Shown in pieces: positions 27,362 through 39,914 of a stretch of DNA of 64,000 nt; position 1 is the stretch's first letter, and each line of letters opens with the position of its first letter. This stretch comes from Paramecium tetraurelia (taxonomy: Eukaryota > Ciliophora > Oligohymenophorea > Peniculida > Parameciidae): the NCBI RefSeq assembly GCF_000165425.1, contig NW_001799477.1, positions 1-64,000 on the forward strand, given 5' to 3'. The position numbers were made by a program, and so were the translations under genes. The notes below the pieces were generated by a model. The model was given only the letters and a program-made list of their open reading frames with translations. It was not told the origin of the DNA and ran no database searches.

Positions 27362-29199
27362 ATGCTTCATCATTCTAAGAATTTTTTCAATAGAATTGCC
27401 GATTCAACTATCGAGACATTCGATATTTTTGGACAAATACCGAACTTTAGAGTCCTTGAGAAAAATAAGTATACTTCTGTAGTCGGATGTTGTATGACCC
27501 TTATAATTGGAACAGCCACATTAGTTTACTTAATAACTGAAATCAGAACTCTTTTACAGAGGTCAGAACCAAAAGTTGTTTCCTCTGAGCTTCAGATATT
27601 TGACTCAACAGTAAGTATCAATCCTAATAAAAGTCATTCCCTCTTTATAATGATAATTTCACTCTTGCGGTTACTATTGCCACTAAAAACTCGGAGCCTA
27701 TTTTGGGATAGATGAAATATTACAACTTGACAATGAGTCATTGCATAAGGGAGAGAGTGCTAAATTAAACAACTGGCAAGGTCTAAGTGTCCTTAAAGTA
27801 AGTTTAAAGGTTATTTAGCTGCTCTCCATTACCTATTGCCCCTTGTGTCACAGAAGATTTCGATAATGATTTATAGAAAGAATTTTTCAAAAGTACCAGA
27901 TTAGGCGTTGTTCAATGTATCAACAGAACCAGACTTAAAAGTAATCCTCCGGTATAATTTTAACATTACTCCAAGGTGTTGCAAGGTCAAATTTCAGGTT
28001 ACAAGTACCAATACTTAGTTATCGAATTGAGTATCTGCAAAAATAGTACAGATTATTAAGGATGTGCCCCAATAGAGGAAATCAAAAAAGTGTTGTCTGC
28101 AGGCCATTATTCTGTTTATGCTAGTGATTATTTGATGCAATTAAATCATCCTGATACTCCATACTCGCAATTTATTAATTTAGACATAAATAGTTTCTCC
28201 ATTTCAACATCTAAAATGTTATAATGGACGTATAGAATATCTGAAACTCACACCGATAATGGGTTATTATTTACCACAGATAAAGTAGATTTAAATTTAA
28301 TAAAATAAGACAGAAGAGAGTATACTGAATTATATAATGATGATTATCTTGTTTACCATTATATATAATTAGATTACAAGCAAACAATCTAACAAAGATC
28401 TTACATCAAGATTCAGACAATATTAAGTAAAATTGGAGGAATTTGGCAATTGTTCATGATAATCTCCTCTTTAATTTTAAATCAATTAATTAACAATCTG
28501 ATGACAATTTCAATAGCAAATGAATTATATCGATTTCCAAAAACTGAAAAGCAAAGACATTAAAACATAGAGATTATTAATTTATAATAAAGCGATTAGG
28601 TTATTGATGTTTAAGAATAGAATAAAAAAAACAGAGAAAATAATACTGAAGAAAGACTTTCATCTGGGATTTATGAGTCTCTTCTAATCCTCTTAGGTAT
28701 TCATAAAAAGAAAAAATAAATCTTCACAGATGTTAAATAAGATATACTGTCATAAATGGATGTGGTGAAAATCATTCAAAAACTGCAAGAAATTGATCTT
28801 CTGAAATTCATTTTATTGAATGATGAATAGTTTAAACTGTTTGACCTTCTCCCTAAACCTATTTTTTAGGATGAAAAGCTTCAAATGGAAGATTTGAGTA
28901 ATGAATTTTGCTCTGAGGCTGGATATCAAAAGACCTTTAGAGCCATTAATCATAACAAAAAATTGCAATCTAAGAATCTTAAGGATTATTATTGTTCTTT
29001 CTCTTCATTACAGCAAGACAAAAGACGAAGTAGTGTTGATGACAAATTACTGTCTATGATCGATAGAAATATTGTCTAATTTTTTGAATAAATTTAATTG
29101 TCCTAATAGCGGCAAGGAAATTTAAGTCCATTAGATCCGTTGTTTAGGTCAAGAATAGATGAATCTATCATTGAACCGAAAATTTAAAGACCAAAATGA
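27362..29199 (+). CDS. Two-TM ciliate membrane protein with large lumenal/extracellular loop
   Basis: 604 aa with one 23-nt intron ending AAG near 27610-27634. Layout: short cytosolic N-terminus (FDIFGQIPNFRV), TM1 (VVGCCMTLIIGTATLVYLI), a loop of roughly 280 residues with a few cysteines and N-glycosylation-like sites (YNLT, NRT), TM2 (WQLFMIISSLILNQLI), then a polar cytosolic tail of about 220 residues with an IDEL-like KLQEIDLLKF segment. A paralogue with the same plan lies at 46701-49020. This layout is common in ciliate genomes and has no assigned function. A channel or receptor subunit would be speculation. Confidence 0.8.
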
Positions 29200-29774
29200 A
29201 GTTTTCTTTATATTTTAAATTAAACATATTCTTTAAGTTATATCCAAATGCTTTCAGCTATTTGACATTTTTAACAAGAGGTATTTAGAACAATTAACCA
29301 AAATAAATATTTTATGCTTTTTTTTTAATATTGAAATTTTTTGATTAAACCTTAAATATTTGTAATTAAAATTAGAATTTAACTCGCTTGTATAATTTTA
29401 TTTATAAATTTTGTTATTTAACATAAATTATAATCAATGTGTTTAACCAAATATGCCCTTAAACTAAAAATCTTAAAAAATGATTTTAATAAACTAAAAC
29501 AGATACTAATTAAGAAATCATTCTAATTCAAATTTATAATATACCTCTTGCATTAGTAAGTCATATAACATATTTATTTATTAAAATCTCACTAATCATT
29601 TAAGCTTTTTATAAATCTTCCCCTTATGGTTTAATTAAATAAGACCTTACAATTAAACCAATCTATAGGATCTGAAATTTAACTATACCATTCAAGGATT
29701 CGAATATATTGTAAGCAATTTTAATAATAAAAATTTATTAATTAGACATCTCAAATCTTAAAAAATTATAACTA
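29200..29774. other. AT-rich intergenic spacer between convergent genes
   Basis: Lies between the 3' ends of the two-TM gene and the minus-strand coiled-coil gene. Only short frames and poly-A/T runs are present; I see no gene. Confidence 0.6.
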
Positions 29775-30982
29775 TCATTTTCCCTTCTTAACTTTATAAT
29801 AATTTGGACAATTTTTCTTAACATATTCTTCTTCGTTGAACTCTCTACAAGATGATTCAATTTCTAGATATTACTCTTGTAGATTTTTCACATTTTGAGT
29901 CATTTAATTGTATTTTTCTTCCAATTGAATTATTTCACTCTAAGAATTAGAATAAAACTATAAAGTTTACATGCAAACTATTAATATTTAATTGATGCTC
30001 TTCTCTTATTTGTTCTAAATGTCTTAATTTAATCTAATTGGAGCATATGGATTCATCGTAGAGTTCCAAGAATTCTTTCTTACTTTTTTATTTGCCCTTC
30101 ACATTGCCCTTCTTCATATGCTATGGCAATGCACTAATTAACTAATTCAATTTTTCTCTGATTTAAATATTTTCTTAGGCGAGTACGGTGTTTTCATCCT
30201 TTAATTTTTAGTAAATGTGTTCACTCTTCTGTGATTTCTGTATTTTACCCGAGATGATATTCATATTATTTTATAACACTTGTATTCTTTATGCCTTGCA
30301 TACAATGGATAGTTTACTCTTTTTTATAGTTCTTCCCACTGTTTCTATATTATCTTTTCTAATTCATTTTGTCTCTTGTCTCCCATGGCATTGGCTTGGA
30401 GTTGATTTCTAACTTCAGCCTGAACTGCTTTAACTTTTTCGCTATCTTATAAATACTTTTCATTTTGCTTAATATTACAAAAGGCATTATACTTCCTATA
30501 ATTGTTTCTCTACTTGAAGTTTAATTTATTCAGCTCTTTGTATTTTATTTTGATAATCATCTATTTTTTGAGTTGTTTCTTCAATTCTTTACTGTAAATC
30601 CCCTTCCGATTCCTTTGACTATTCGATACTACTTTTCATTTCTATGATTTCATTTTGGATACCTTCAAGATGCATGTACTAAATTTAAATTACATAATTT
30701 TACTAATTGACTTTTCAAATTATTTTCTTCTTTCATTTGCATATCAGATTCCTTTTTCTCCTCTATTTTCTATTTCCACTTTTCCTCAATATCTTGGAAT
30801 GCAGTTTCATCATCAGAAGACTCTCCCGAATTCATTTCCAATTAATCTTATTCCTCCTAAATTAATTGCCTCAAATGCTCATTCTCATCTTAGACTGTCT
30901 CTCTCTTTTCCTACAGACTTGAAATGTTCTTAAATAATTCACTAAACTTCAGTGTCAAACTCTCTAACAGAACCTCGTCCAT
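29775..30982 (-). CDS. Coiled-coil protein
   Basis: 367 aa in five exons with four short introns (25, 25, 23 and 31 nt; two end TAG, two end AAG). All are needed to stay open, and their sum gives an exact codon count. The protein is almost wholly helical and charged (MDEVLLESLTLKFSELFKN... LQEKRETVQDENEHLRQLI), with an acidic patch SGESSDDET and a basic end KKGK. A Pro/Lys break (PQHMKKGNVKGKQKSKK) splits two coils. No family identified; cytoskeletal or ciliary use is likely but not shown. Confidence 0.75.
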
Positions 30983-31111
30983 TATTTAATTACTATATTA
31001 ATTGAATTCTCTATAATTAATATAAATGTAAAGTGTATTAACTGAATAATTATTGAATAATAAAAATTAGGTATTAAATGTCTACAAAAATAAATAAAAA
31101 GATATTATTCT

Positions 31112-32267
31112 TCAATTTTATTCTTTTTCAGATTGTTAATGTTCGCTATCATTCTCAGGTTAAATTTCATCATCCCTCGGATCGACATTTTCAGGTACGT
31201 CACTATCCTCAGTGATTATCTTGTTAAATATTTATCTTCCGTCCCTTTCATCTTCCTCCTTTCTTGACTACTTATTGTTTTTAGGAGATGTAGGCTTTAT
31301 CGTAAAGATGCTTTATAATTGAGTGACTTAGATGGTGGAGTTGTTCTAAGGAACCTAAGAAGCTTTTGGGAAGAAATTTTATTAAGGCACTTTGTTATCA
31401 GTCTTATTTGATAGGGAGCATTTAAAATCAAAGCGTTTAGAAGTGGATAACAGTTATCCATAGCCTACACTTTCATTCGTTTTTGGTAGCGATTGCTATT
31501 TCTATGACTTCGAATTCTATTTATCTCCTTGCCTCTTAATCCAATCATAGGTTGAAATACCTTTGTATCTTTACATAGATTTATGGTTTACTTAAAGAAA
31601 ATGTGCATTCCTAGTAAATAAGAAAGAACAATTAGGATTGGAGGGTCAAGAATGATGCTGACAAATGCAAGAACTTAGTAGGCATTTTTTTGTAGGAGGA
31701 GAACATCCTGAGTAATTCTCAGACACTTGAAACTTACAAGTAGGACAACTAAGATGAAAAAGTACTTGTAGTTCTTAATGCCGATGCAATTATTTAACCA
31801 TATGCAGTGATGATCAAAACCTTCAACACACCTTATTAATTTCATTATGTTACTTGCTGCAACTAAAACAATGCTTGGATGTTTCGATTACATGAGCTTG
31901 ACATATCAAACAATAGGTTTTGAGATCTGTTTTGAATTCCAATCTAAAATAGAAATAATGATACACCCTTTCGATTTAGAGTTGCGCTCCTTCAAAACTA
32001 TACTGTCAGTAGGATCAATGAGAGTAGCCCTTAAGCATGTAAAAATGATGGCAGTTATGAGAATGGTAAGTGCTATTAGCATAAACTCCTAATTCTTAAT
32101 TGGGCATTATCAACCTTGAGGCGTTCATCCATGAGGAATGAGATCAAAAATGAGGTGATCATGTCGAAAACAGTGTACATCCAACTTACTGCTTGATAGA
32201 GTTGAAGATCACTGCACCCATGACGACGGATGGGTTTCAGACGTTCTTTTTATATTTCAGCATCCAT
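31112..32267 (-). CDS. DHHC-type palmitoyltransferase
   Basis: 352 aa in five exons (introns 26, 23, 22 and 26 nt). It should transfer palmitate from palmitoyl-CoA to cysteines of target proteins at a membrane. The Cys-rich domain at residues 103-131 reads YCLICQ...[14 protein letters not shown] and then DHHC (128-131), followed by IWLNNCIG, all canonical. A 22-nt intron with an AAG acceptor sits exactly inside CSKCV and must be removed to build it. Four membrane spans flank the domain (two before: [29 protein letters not shown]; two after: [33 protein letters not shown]). The tail is acidic and Gln-rich ([15 protein letters not shown]). Confidence 0.93.
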
Positions 32268-32319
32268 AATAATGATTATAAAGTGTTTTGAGATATATAT
32301 TATATGTACATGGTCACAA

Positions 32320-32981
32320 TCATTTTTCTTTGAATACAAATTATAGCAAATTGTTGAGTTCTTTGATTTGAGTAAAGTCAACAATGTGTACAAATATTCT
32401 GTTTCCATCATAGATTGTTGATATCATTCTCTGGATTTCATTTTCCTTTCCAGATATTTTCATGTCCAATCTATCATTGCCAATCAAATGAATGGGAACC
32501 TTGCCTGTCATTTTGTTTTCATTACATAACTTTTAGACTTAAACAATTCTCTTCTTGAACAACGAGACATCAAATTATTCAAAAATTATCATGATGCAAT
32601 TAAAGGAATCATTGATTCTATTCTCCAAATCTAACAATCCTCCTTCACTTGAATCGAATTCCTTACACAATTAATCCAACAAATTACCCAAAATTGAATT
32701 TTTTATTGTTAATATAACATGCATTTAACATCTAATCCAATCGTTTGAGGTAAATTACTCACCATTGGAATTTAATTTATGAGACTACAGATGAAGGCTG
32801 TTTTTCCAACTGCTGTATTCATACCCAATACAGCTATTTTGTAGAAGGACCCTAATTTGATCGAGTCTTACGAAGAGACTGATTTACAATTGGTGAGATT
32901 TTCGTTTGTCGATTTTACGTCGAGTGATTTTTAGTAACGGAGCGAGATCCTTTTCTAAGTGATACCTTAAGTTGCACCCAT
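32320..32981 (-). CDS. Divergent Ras-like small GTPase
   Basis: 211 aa with one 26-nt intron. The P-loop GMNTAVGKT is at residues 53-61 and a switch-I-like QTIGLD follows. Where the G3 motif should be WDTAGQE it reads WEFDSSE, and the G4 motif NKxD reads NDRLD. Losing the G3 glycine and the catalytic Gln implies weak or no GTP hydrolysis. There is an N-terminal extension of about 48 residues starting MGATQG (a Gly at position 2 might be acylated) and no C-terminal prenylation cysteines. Its start codon lies only 16 bp from that of the divergent TAN1-like gene. Confidence 0.75.
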
Positions 32982-32997
32982 TTATATTTAATAATAA

Positions 32998-33879
32998 ATG
33001 TAATAACAAAAAAATAAAAAAAGGAAATTTCAGAAGCATCAAAGGTCAGGTCAACAACATGCGCAATCTGATATCCTGTATAGTGGATTCTTGTTGACTT
33101 GTGATAAGAACAGAGAGAGAGAAGCTGTAAAGGAGGCGTATCAAATCATTGAACAATATGTAGAATAAATATACCCGCAGGAATCATCAAAATATGAAAA
33201 ACTACTTGAATAAAATACTAATAACAAGGGAGTCGTCAAAATGTTGTATAATTTCGAAACCAAAGTGAAGTGTGTGATTTTCATCAGAATTAATAGCCAA
33301 GAATTTCCATCCATTGATGTTGATGAATTGAGTAGAATCATCTTGAGTGATGTGTATGAAAAGTCACAACAAGTGGCCAGATATATCTATAGAATGATTC
33401 CCATACAATATGTATTCAGAGCCACTCTAGATGAATTTAAAAAGCATGCTCAATTGCTTGTGAATAAGCATTTCTAATTAGATCGTCCACATCCTTGGTT
33501 TCTGATATTCAAAACTCGATATACGGATAAAATCAATAAGCAATAGGTCTTATCCATCTTGTAAGAATTGATTGAGCCTCTGCATTATCAAGATTGGCAA
33601 GAGCCTGATTTCGTTTTCTTTGTCGAAGTAAATGGCGCAATTATGTACATAAATATACTACCTAAATACCACGAATATAGAGAGTATTCCATTAGGAAAG
33701 GTGGATAGCCAGTATTAGACACTATGCCAGAGAGAAAAAACAATTTCACAGACAAAATAGTGAAGAAGGTTAAAGGGTAAAATGAGTAGGAAGTCTAGAA
33801 TGTGGTTAGCATGTAGGATCCGAATTCAGACTTCTAGAAAAAAGAATTTTTTGTTGAATAGGATGTAGATTTACTGTGA
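32998..33879 (+). CDS. TAN1: THUMP-domain protein, TAN1/THUMPD1 homologue
   Basis: 293 aa, no intron. TAN1/THUMPD1 binds tRNA through a THUMP domain and brings the acetyltransferase Kre33/NAT10 to make N4-acetylcytidine at position 12 of serine and leucine tRNAs. The family signature is plain: FLLTCDKNREREAVKEAY near the N-terminus; the middle YIYRMIPIQYVFRATLDEFKKHA; then WFLIFKTRYTDKIN and a last segment ending YREYSIRKGGQPVLDT. Length matches fungal TAN1 (about 290). The N-terminus is basic and Gln-rich and the last 50 residues are low complexity. It has a bidirectional promoter with the GTPase gene. Confidence 0.85.
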
Positions 33880-33929
33880 TCTGAATATGAAGGATTAGAT
33901 AATAAATAAAATTGTATAAGAAAATCCTC

Positions 33930-34591
33930 TCAATTCCTGCTTTGGTTTGTTAGTCTTCTACATTCTTAGATTTGTTTTTGAAAATCTGATGCTGATTCCT
34001 TGTCTTGGATTTGATGGCATAGCTTCTCACCTTATTGAAAATATTGTCTGAATTAATTCAATAATATTACAGTGCAGCTTGAATTTGACCATTGCTTCGA
34101 TGACACTTGCCCAATTTAAAGTAGGCCTTGATGTTGGAGGTGTCAATGTATAAAACAAATTACAGCAACTCCATAGTAGCAGGTTTCTTCAACAATTCCA
34201 AGTTGAGTTGAATGTTATGAATTAGAGGAACTCCGAATTCTCTCCACATTTTACTATCATTTAATGCCAATATTGAGAGGTAATACTCATACAAGGCCTT
34301 GTCATATTATTATTTTTAGTAATATTTAGTGCCCTATGTTCTGTGATAATCAACCCATTCTGATCTATCTTCGTAATCGAGGTCCTAAACATTTTTTGTA
34401 CTGAATTCCTTACTTCTGTTAACTTTCTTATTCTCTAATCGTGCTCAACTCTGCTTGATTCAATTTCTTGACTAAAGGAATTACTATGAATAGTTTTACA
34501 GTTTTCTTTCACTGGCGTCAAACTCCAATTGCACCAATTTCGATTTCACCAAAAGCGTGATTTCCTAAAACTTTGAACCCTCTATTTCCAT
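33930..34591 (-). CDS. TPR-repeat protein
   Basis: 193 aa in four exons (introns 28, 29 and 23 nt; the last ends CAG). After a helical N-terminus comes a tetratricopeptide set: WVDYHRTQGTKYYQKQQYDKALYEY, then an array ending with NIKAYFKLGKCHRSNGQIQAALQYFQ. Two or three TPRs fit in this length, as in co-chaperone/immunophilin-type TPR proteins, but no second domain is present. Likely a protein-protein adaptor. Convergent with TAN1 (50 bp between the stops). Confidence 0.75.
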
Positions 34592-34802
34592 TAATAAATA
34601 ATTTATTTTATAGAGTATATGCTTTAAAATAAATAAAATTCAAATTGTCTCTAGTTTCCCTCTGTTATCATTCCTCAGTATGGATATATACACCTAAAGT
34701 GAATAGATAATAGATGATGTATTTTTTTGAATGAATAACAACTATATGACAGTTTAATAATTGCAAAGAAATAATTTAAATTCAAATTTCTCTTAGTAAA
34801 AT

Positions 34803-35984
34803 ATGAAATCAATATAGTAAAGGTTGACCCCCACTAAAATCAAGATTAAAGATGATTCCAATGTCACAAGAATTAGTTGTGTCAATCATGCAAATAAGAC
34901 TGCCAAGTATTATCTATCCAAGGATAACACTGTGAATCTATGTTCCAAATGCACAGTGTAAATGATGGGAAAAGGACACAAGGTTGAAGAATTACCCGGC
35001 CTTGAAGAGGAATATAGAAGGAAACAAATAAACCAATTCATCAATTAGGTGAACAACAACATTCCTCATATTGATAAGATGATGAATGCTCTTATGACAA
35101 AGAGGGATGACATCCAAAAATACTACGAGTAGCAAAAAGAAAAGATTGAAAAGTTTCACACTCAAATTTACTAGGAATTAGAAAATGAAAAAAATAAAAA
35201 GTTATAACAATTATACACCAATTTCAAGAGTGTACAAAAATAGTATGATGAAAGCATCCAAAGTTTATAGTAATCTAAATCAGAAACTATATGTATGAAA
35301 AAGGACATAGAATATAATCTAAATTAAATTATCAAGTAGATTTAAAATGAACCCTTTAATGAAATTATGACTAGTTACAACAAGAATCTTCAGATATTCG
35401 TTGGCAAAACAGATCTAATAGCCAAAACTCCAATTGAGGTCTTGAAAGTGACTGTAAATGAATAAATCAATCTAAGTCATCTTATGTCAATATAGTAATT
35501 GAAAACATGTTTAATCAAGAAAAACCTTCAAGATTCAAATAACAAATAAGAACCTAATGATAGTGTCTATGAAAGTTTAGAGAAAAAGGAATACTTTACT
35601 TCGCCTAAGGTGGGTAGAATGGCATTATCCTCAGTGAAAACACCAAAGTAAGATTACAGCGTAAAGAATGTGGCCTCATTCGAATTAACAACTGAAGATT
35701 ACTACGAGGAAGGACATTCGTAAATGATTGAAAGAGACGACATTGAGAATTCATACTAAATGATGTTGTTGGATGCTCATTCAGATCAAGAGCCAAAGAA
35801 AGTTGATTAAGATATTTTGGGATCATTTGGACCAGCCTAAATTAGTAATACTAATCCAAGTACTAGTTTATAATAAAACAATAACAAACTGTTGGTGTCC
35901 AAAATAATTGAAAGAAACAATTAAAAAAACTCAGATAAAAATTATGTGCTTAAAGCTACAAACACATCACTAAAGCTTATATGA
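34803..35984 (+). CDS. B-box zinc finger and coiled-coil (TRIM-like) protein
   Basis: 393 aa, no intron. Residues about 30-65 read CVNHANKTAKYYLSKD then LCSKC and GHKVEEL, which fits a B-box (CxxH, CxxC, H) zinc finger. A coiled coil follows (about residues 85-200: KIEEH/QEKIEKFHTQIYQELEN style), then a polar Ser/Thr-rich tail with TSPKVGRMALSS and TPKQDYS. There is no RING in front, so it is TRIM-like rather than a full TRIM ligase. Role unknown; such proteins often bind microtubules or serve as adaptors. Confidence 0.75.
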
Positions 35985-36062
35985 TGATATGTATTATCTA
36001 CTTATTCATTTATCAATTTTAATTAAGAAATTATTAAATAATTTTTAGTATAAATTTATAAA

Positions 36063-37876
36063 TCAAACATTGTTATCAAAGTAGATGCTTGTTATTATCG
36101 TACCAAAAATACCGACAAAACTTGCTATCAATTATATGGCTAAGCTTTGGGTCATTGCAATTCCAAGCACTGTAAATGGCTTATTCTCTTCATCATAGCA
36201 CAAATCTTGATAGGCCTACTCAATAGCATTTAGAACATATTGAGAGTATAAAAAGAACCAGTTTTTGCTTCCATTCTACTATTCAATTCTATCGATTGTA
36301 AGTTTGAGTGTTCTAAACATGAAATCTTGAGGTTCCACATGGTATTCTTTCTTAATGAATGATTAGGTTGATAATTGTTGATATGTAAACATGTTTCTCT
36401 TCAACATCGTTTGATGTACCTCAGAATGTTTGTTGATACGAGCACCCTAAAACACAATCAAAATGGTTAAGAACATTATGGTCAAAACATCATATCCAAT
36501 TTAAGTAAATAGTGAGATCTTACTTGAATCATCCAAATTGAAACAACTTACCACATCAAAAATATTAAGAATCGCAAATATGATCAAAACTAGAATAATT
36601 TCTAGACAAAATGATATGATTGCATTTTCTCTTTGATAATATTGCAAACCATAATCGACCAAGATTTTCCTTAAATTTTACCAAGAAAATAGAGATTGGG
36701 CACATAGGAAGTTTAAGGTTGGGAATATCTTGGTTTCATCAAATTCCTCTACTTGTTAAGCTGAAATTAAATGAGACAGTTAATTCAGACAAAACACTTT
36801 CCTCTGCAAATCTCTAAAAGTTATCAACATTATGAAGACTACAAAAAAGTATCCTAAAGTGTTCAATGTTGTGATGGTAATGAACATCAAAATTTGACAC
36901 TAAGACCCATTCCAGAATTACGAGTAGAAGATAGTCAATAGAATCCTGAAGCAGCTAGCAACAACTGCTATCAAAATGTACAAATACAATGGAGATTGAT
37001 TGTTATAATAATCTATAATTTCGATAGCCATTTTCAACCCGTCTCCAGCATATTTGCACTCATTCTTCAAGCCTTCAAATTTATGTTATATTTTATCCTT
37101 TCTCTTCTCATTTGGCTGAACTATAAAATAGAAAACAAACAATCCAGGTTCAATATGCATTCTCTTAATAGACTGTTCCAATTCAAACTTTATTAGCTCT
37201 GGAGTCTACTTGGCCCATAGAATTGGGTTGATTTGAGCTTCAAATTTATTTAAGATTTCAGAAAGTGGAAATTTCTCTAACAGTTCCAGTTTTTAAGGGT
37301 GGTAGAAAGCCAAAATAAGATTTTACAAAATAATCTCAGATATCTCTTGGATGATGAAGTATAATAATACTAAACAAAGTATAATATATATATTTTACAT
37401 TAGAATGTCAAAGTGTCCATTGGTTCGAGTATAAAACCAAGGGTCAAGAGTAGGTCGACACAGTATCTTAGATAACTGAAGAACACCTTCCAGGTACACC
37501 CTAATAATTACCAATTATAGAGTATTTGTTTGTGATTCCACCCAAATAATAAGATATTAAGGGGCCCGAGGATTTAAATCATCAAGCCAAACAAAGTGTA
37601 TTTTATAAATGAAATAACTTAGAAATGGACTTCGTGGGGTTTGCTTTTGTATTTAGGATTATTGGGATCGAATTAAGAGATGTCTAGGTTGTCTTCCTTG
37701 AAAATGTCATTGGTTAGGGATGTTTTCAATATGACTGGATCGTTCTAAATTTTACAGCTAGATTTAATCATTTGATTTTGAAAGTTAGCTATGATAGAAC
37801 TATGAGAATAGAGGGAAGGTGCTATGCTGATCTGTTCATCGATGAGTTCTAAAGGGATTTCTTCTTCCATTAGCAT
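36063..37876 (-). CDS. Polytopic membrane protein A (chemoreceptor-like plan)
   Basis: 594 aa with one 29-nt intron near 37382-37410. An acidic N-terminus (MLMEEEIPLELIDEQ) precedes about eight hydrophobic segments; the last lies near the C-terminus: KPFTVLGIAMTQSLAIQL followed by IASFVGIFGTIITSIYF. Conserved with its neighbour B are FPTLNFLC, SWQNLRKILVDYGLQY, QGARIN, HEVHF and the terminal TVxGIAMT block. Its start lies 19 bp from the stop of gene B, so the two are tandem duplicates. The terminal segment and the SWxNLR block recall the insect gustatory-receptor/PHTF superfamily, but this is a weak resemblance. A second start at 37870 is possible. Confidence 0.75.
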
Positions 37877-37895
37877 AAATATAATTTAAATAATA

Positions 37896-39843
37896 TCAAC
37901 TAGACACTTATAAAATGAAGTTTAATCCCGAGGTTCCGATCAATCCCAACGCACTAATACATACTTATAAAAGTAGTTAATAGGTCATGGCTATTCCCAT
38001 CACAGTATATGGCTGGGATTTTTCTTGGTGACCCAAATCATCATACTAAAAAGTAGTGACTATTTAATTACCACATTTTGGATTGAACGAATGCAAAACA
38101 TGGAGTAGTTCAGAAATTAGTCATCCTGAAGTGCGCTTTACACTGAAGCAGTTTCAAGCAGCTTTTGGAATGCCTAAAATATTATAATTTATTACAGTAA
38201 AAACTGGATCTTCAGGTTTGAAGGTGTAATCCAATGACTTAAAAATTTGAAATGCCAATTATTGGATAAGGAATAGGTTTTTCCGCAATAATCCTCTATG
38301 AATACTCCAATGTGCATTGATTCTGGCTCCTTGCAATACCAGAGCAATTGATATCGATGCAATAATCACAAAATCAAAAGTCTATTAGAGTATGCTATTG
38401 ATAGTAATGGCTCCCAAATAGAAGAGGAATGTCATAACGGCCATCATGATTGCATTGAGAATCATGATAAAGGACAACATGAAGGATTGTCTCATTGTGT
38501 ATTGCAATCCATAATCGAGAATCATCTTTCTCAGATTGACCCAAGAATATAAAGAAACACAACACAATAGATTGAGAGTTGGGAACATTTTAGATTCCTA
38601 ATACACTTCAACTTTCTCCGCTGAAATTAGGTGAGATAGTTGAGTCATTGCAAAGACCTTTCTTCTTAAGTCTCGATAAGTGATCATCATCAAGCCAGTT
38701 ATCATGTAAAAGTACATAAATTAGAAAATGCACATTTACACAGCTATACCATAATCCTTCACAGATTCATTACAGAAGTTCATTATGAGGACATAGGCTG
38801 CCACTCTTACTAATGCAACAAAGATTGAGAATTTATTTATGAAATTAATGTGGCATTTCTTATTGAATTCTTCGACAATTTCTTTTGCCATTGAAATACA
38901 ACTAGCTGCCACTTCCTCATAATGCTTCAGTTTGTTATCTCGATATTCAACTTAAATTCGTTTTAATTTCTCTTGACTAGGTGCTATCATAAAATATACA
39001 AGAAAAGAAGTTGGTTCAATCTGGTTTCTTTTAATTGATTATTCGAACTCCCTATTGATTATTGATGGTAATTGCTATATCCAATGATATGGGCTTAGGC
39101 TCTATTCGCATAGGTCTCTAATAACATTGAGGTCAAATCTTTCTACGAGGCTCAATTTAGTGGGATGGAAGAAGGAAAATTTGATGGCATAGGTAACATT
39201 CTCTGTTATAAAGAGGATACCAAAGAATACAATTTCGTAATGCATCATTCTGAATCCATAGTTTCCGACATAATAAGCAAAAGAGAAGAAAAACGCATAA
39301 TTAGATACCCAACAAAAATAGTTAAAGGCTGTTGGTTTTGACCACCCATAAATTCTGAAATTGCCCATAAAGTTTATCCATCCTTTGTCAATTAATCCAT
39401 AAACCAACATTAATGGTCCAAAAATAGAAAATAATATTCTAAGTGTCAGATACTTAATGAATATTTTGATTCTGAAATGGACCTCATGGGGTTAGGTCTG
39501 AATAACGATAAATCAATATGTACTCTATATTTGATCGAAGTTGGATCGAAATCACTATTCCTAGATCTTCCTAAATCCTCCCTGAAAAATAGTGAGGAGC
39601 CATTTTTGGATTTACAGAAAGACTCTCTTTCACTCCTTCCTGGAGTTATACCTAAGTTGGTTTCGTGTTTATCTTCAAATTCAGATTGGCTCATCTAAGA
39701 TTTCAGTCAAATTGTGTTGTTACATGATTTACTGACACAATCTTATCTTATATCAAAGAAATCAGAGATATTTTTGGGAACTTCACTTTGACTTGGTTCT
39801 TTTCTAGATCATCTAATTCGTTAGCTACTTATTCGTCAGACAT
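37896..39843 (-). CDS. Polytopic membrane protein B, paralogue of A
   Basis: 614 aa in five exons (introns 29, 26, 22 and 26 nt; one CAG acceptor). The same architecture as A over the membrane region: HEVHFRIKIFIKYL, FPTLNLLCCVSLYSWVNLRK, LQGARINAHWS and TVMGIAMTYQLLLQV near the end. The N-terminal 110 residues are polar and longer than in A (SRSRN and FCKSKNGSS stretches). About eight spans; the conserved helix pair FEQSIKRNQIEP is also in A. Function unknown. A first-exon start at 39843 is chosen because a 29-nt intron then joins it in frame to the next ATG. Confidence 0.75.
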
Positions 39844-39914
39844 CTTTAATTTATTTTTATTATGGATGAATTTATTATAAATATATATATATATGTAATT
39901 CATATTTGTATAAT

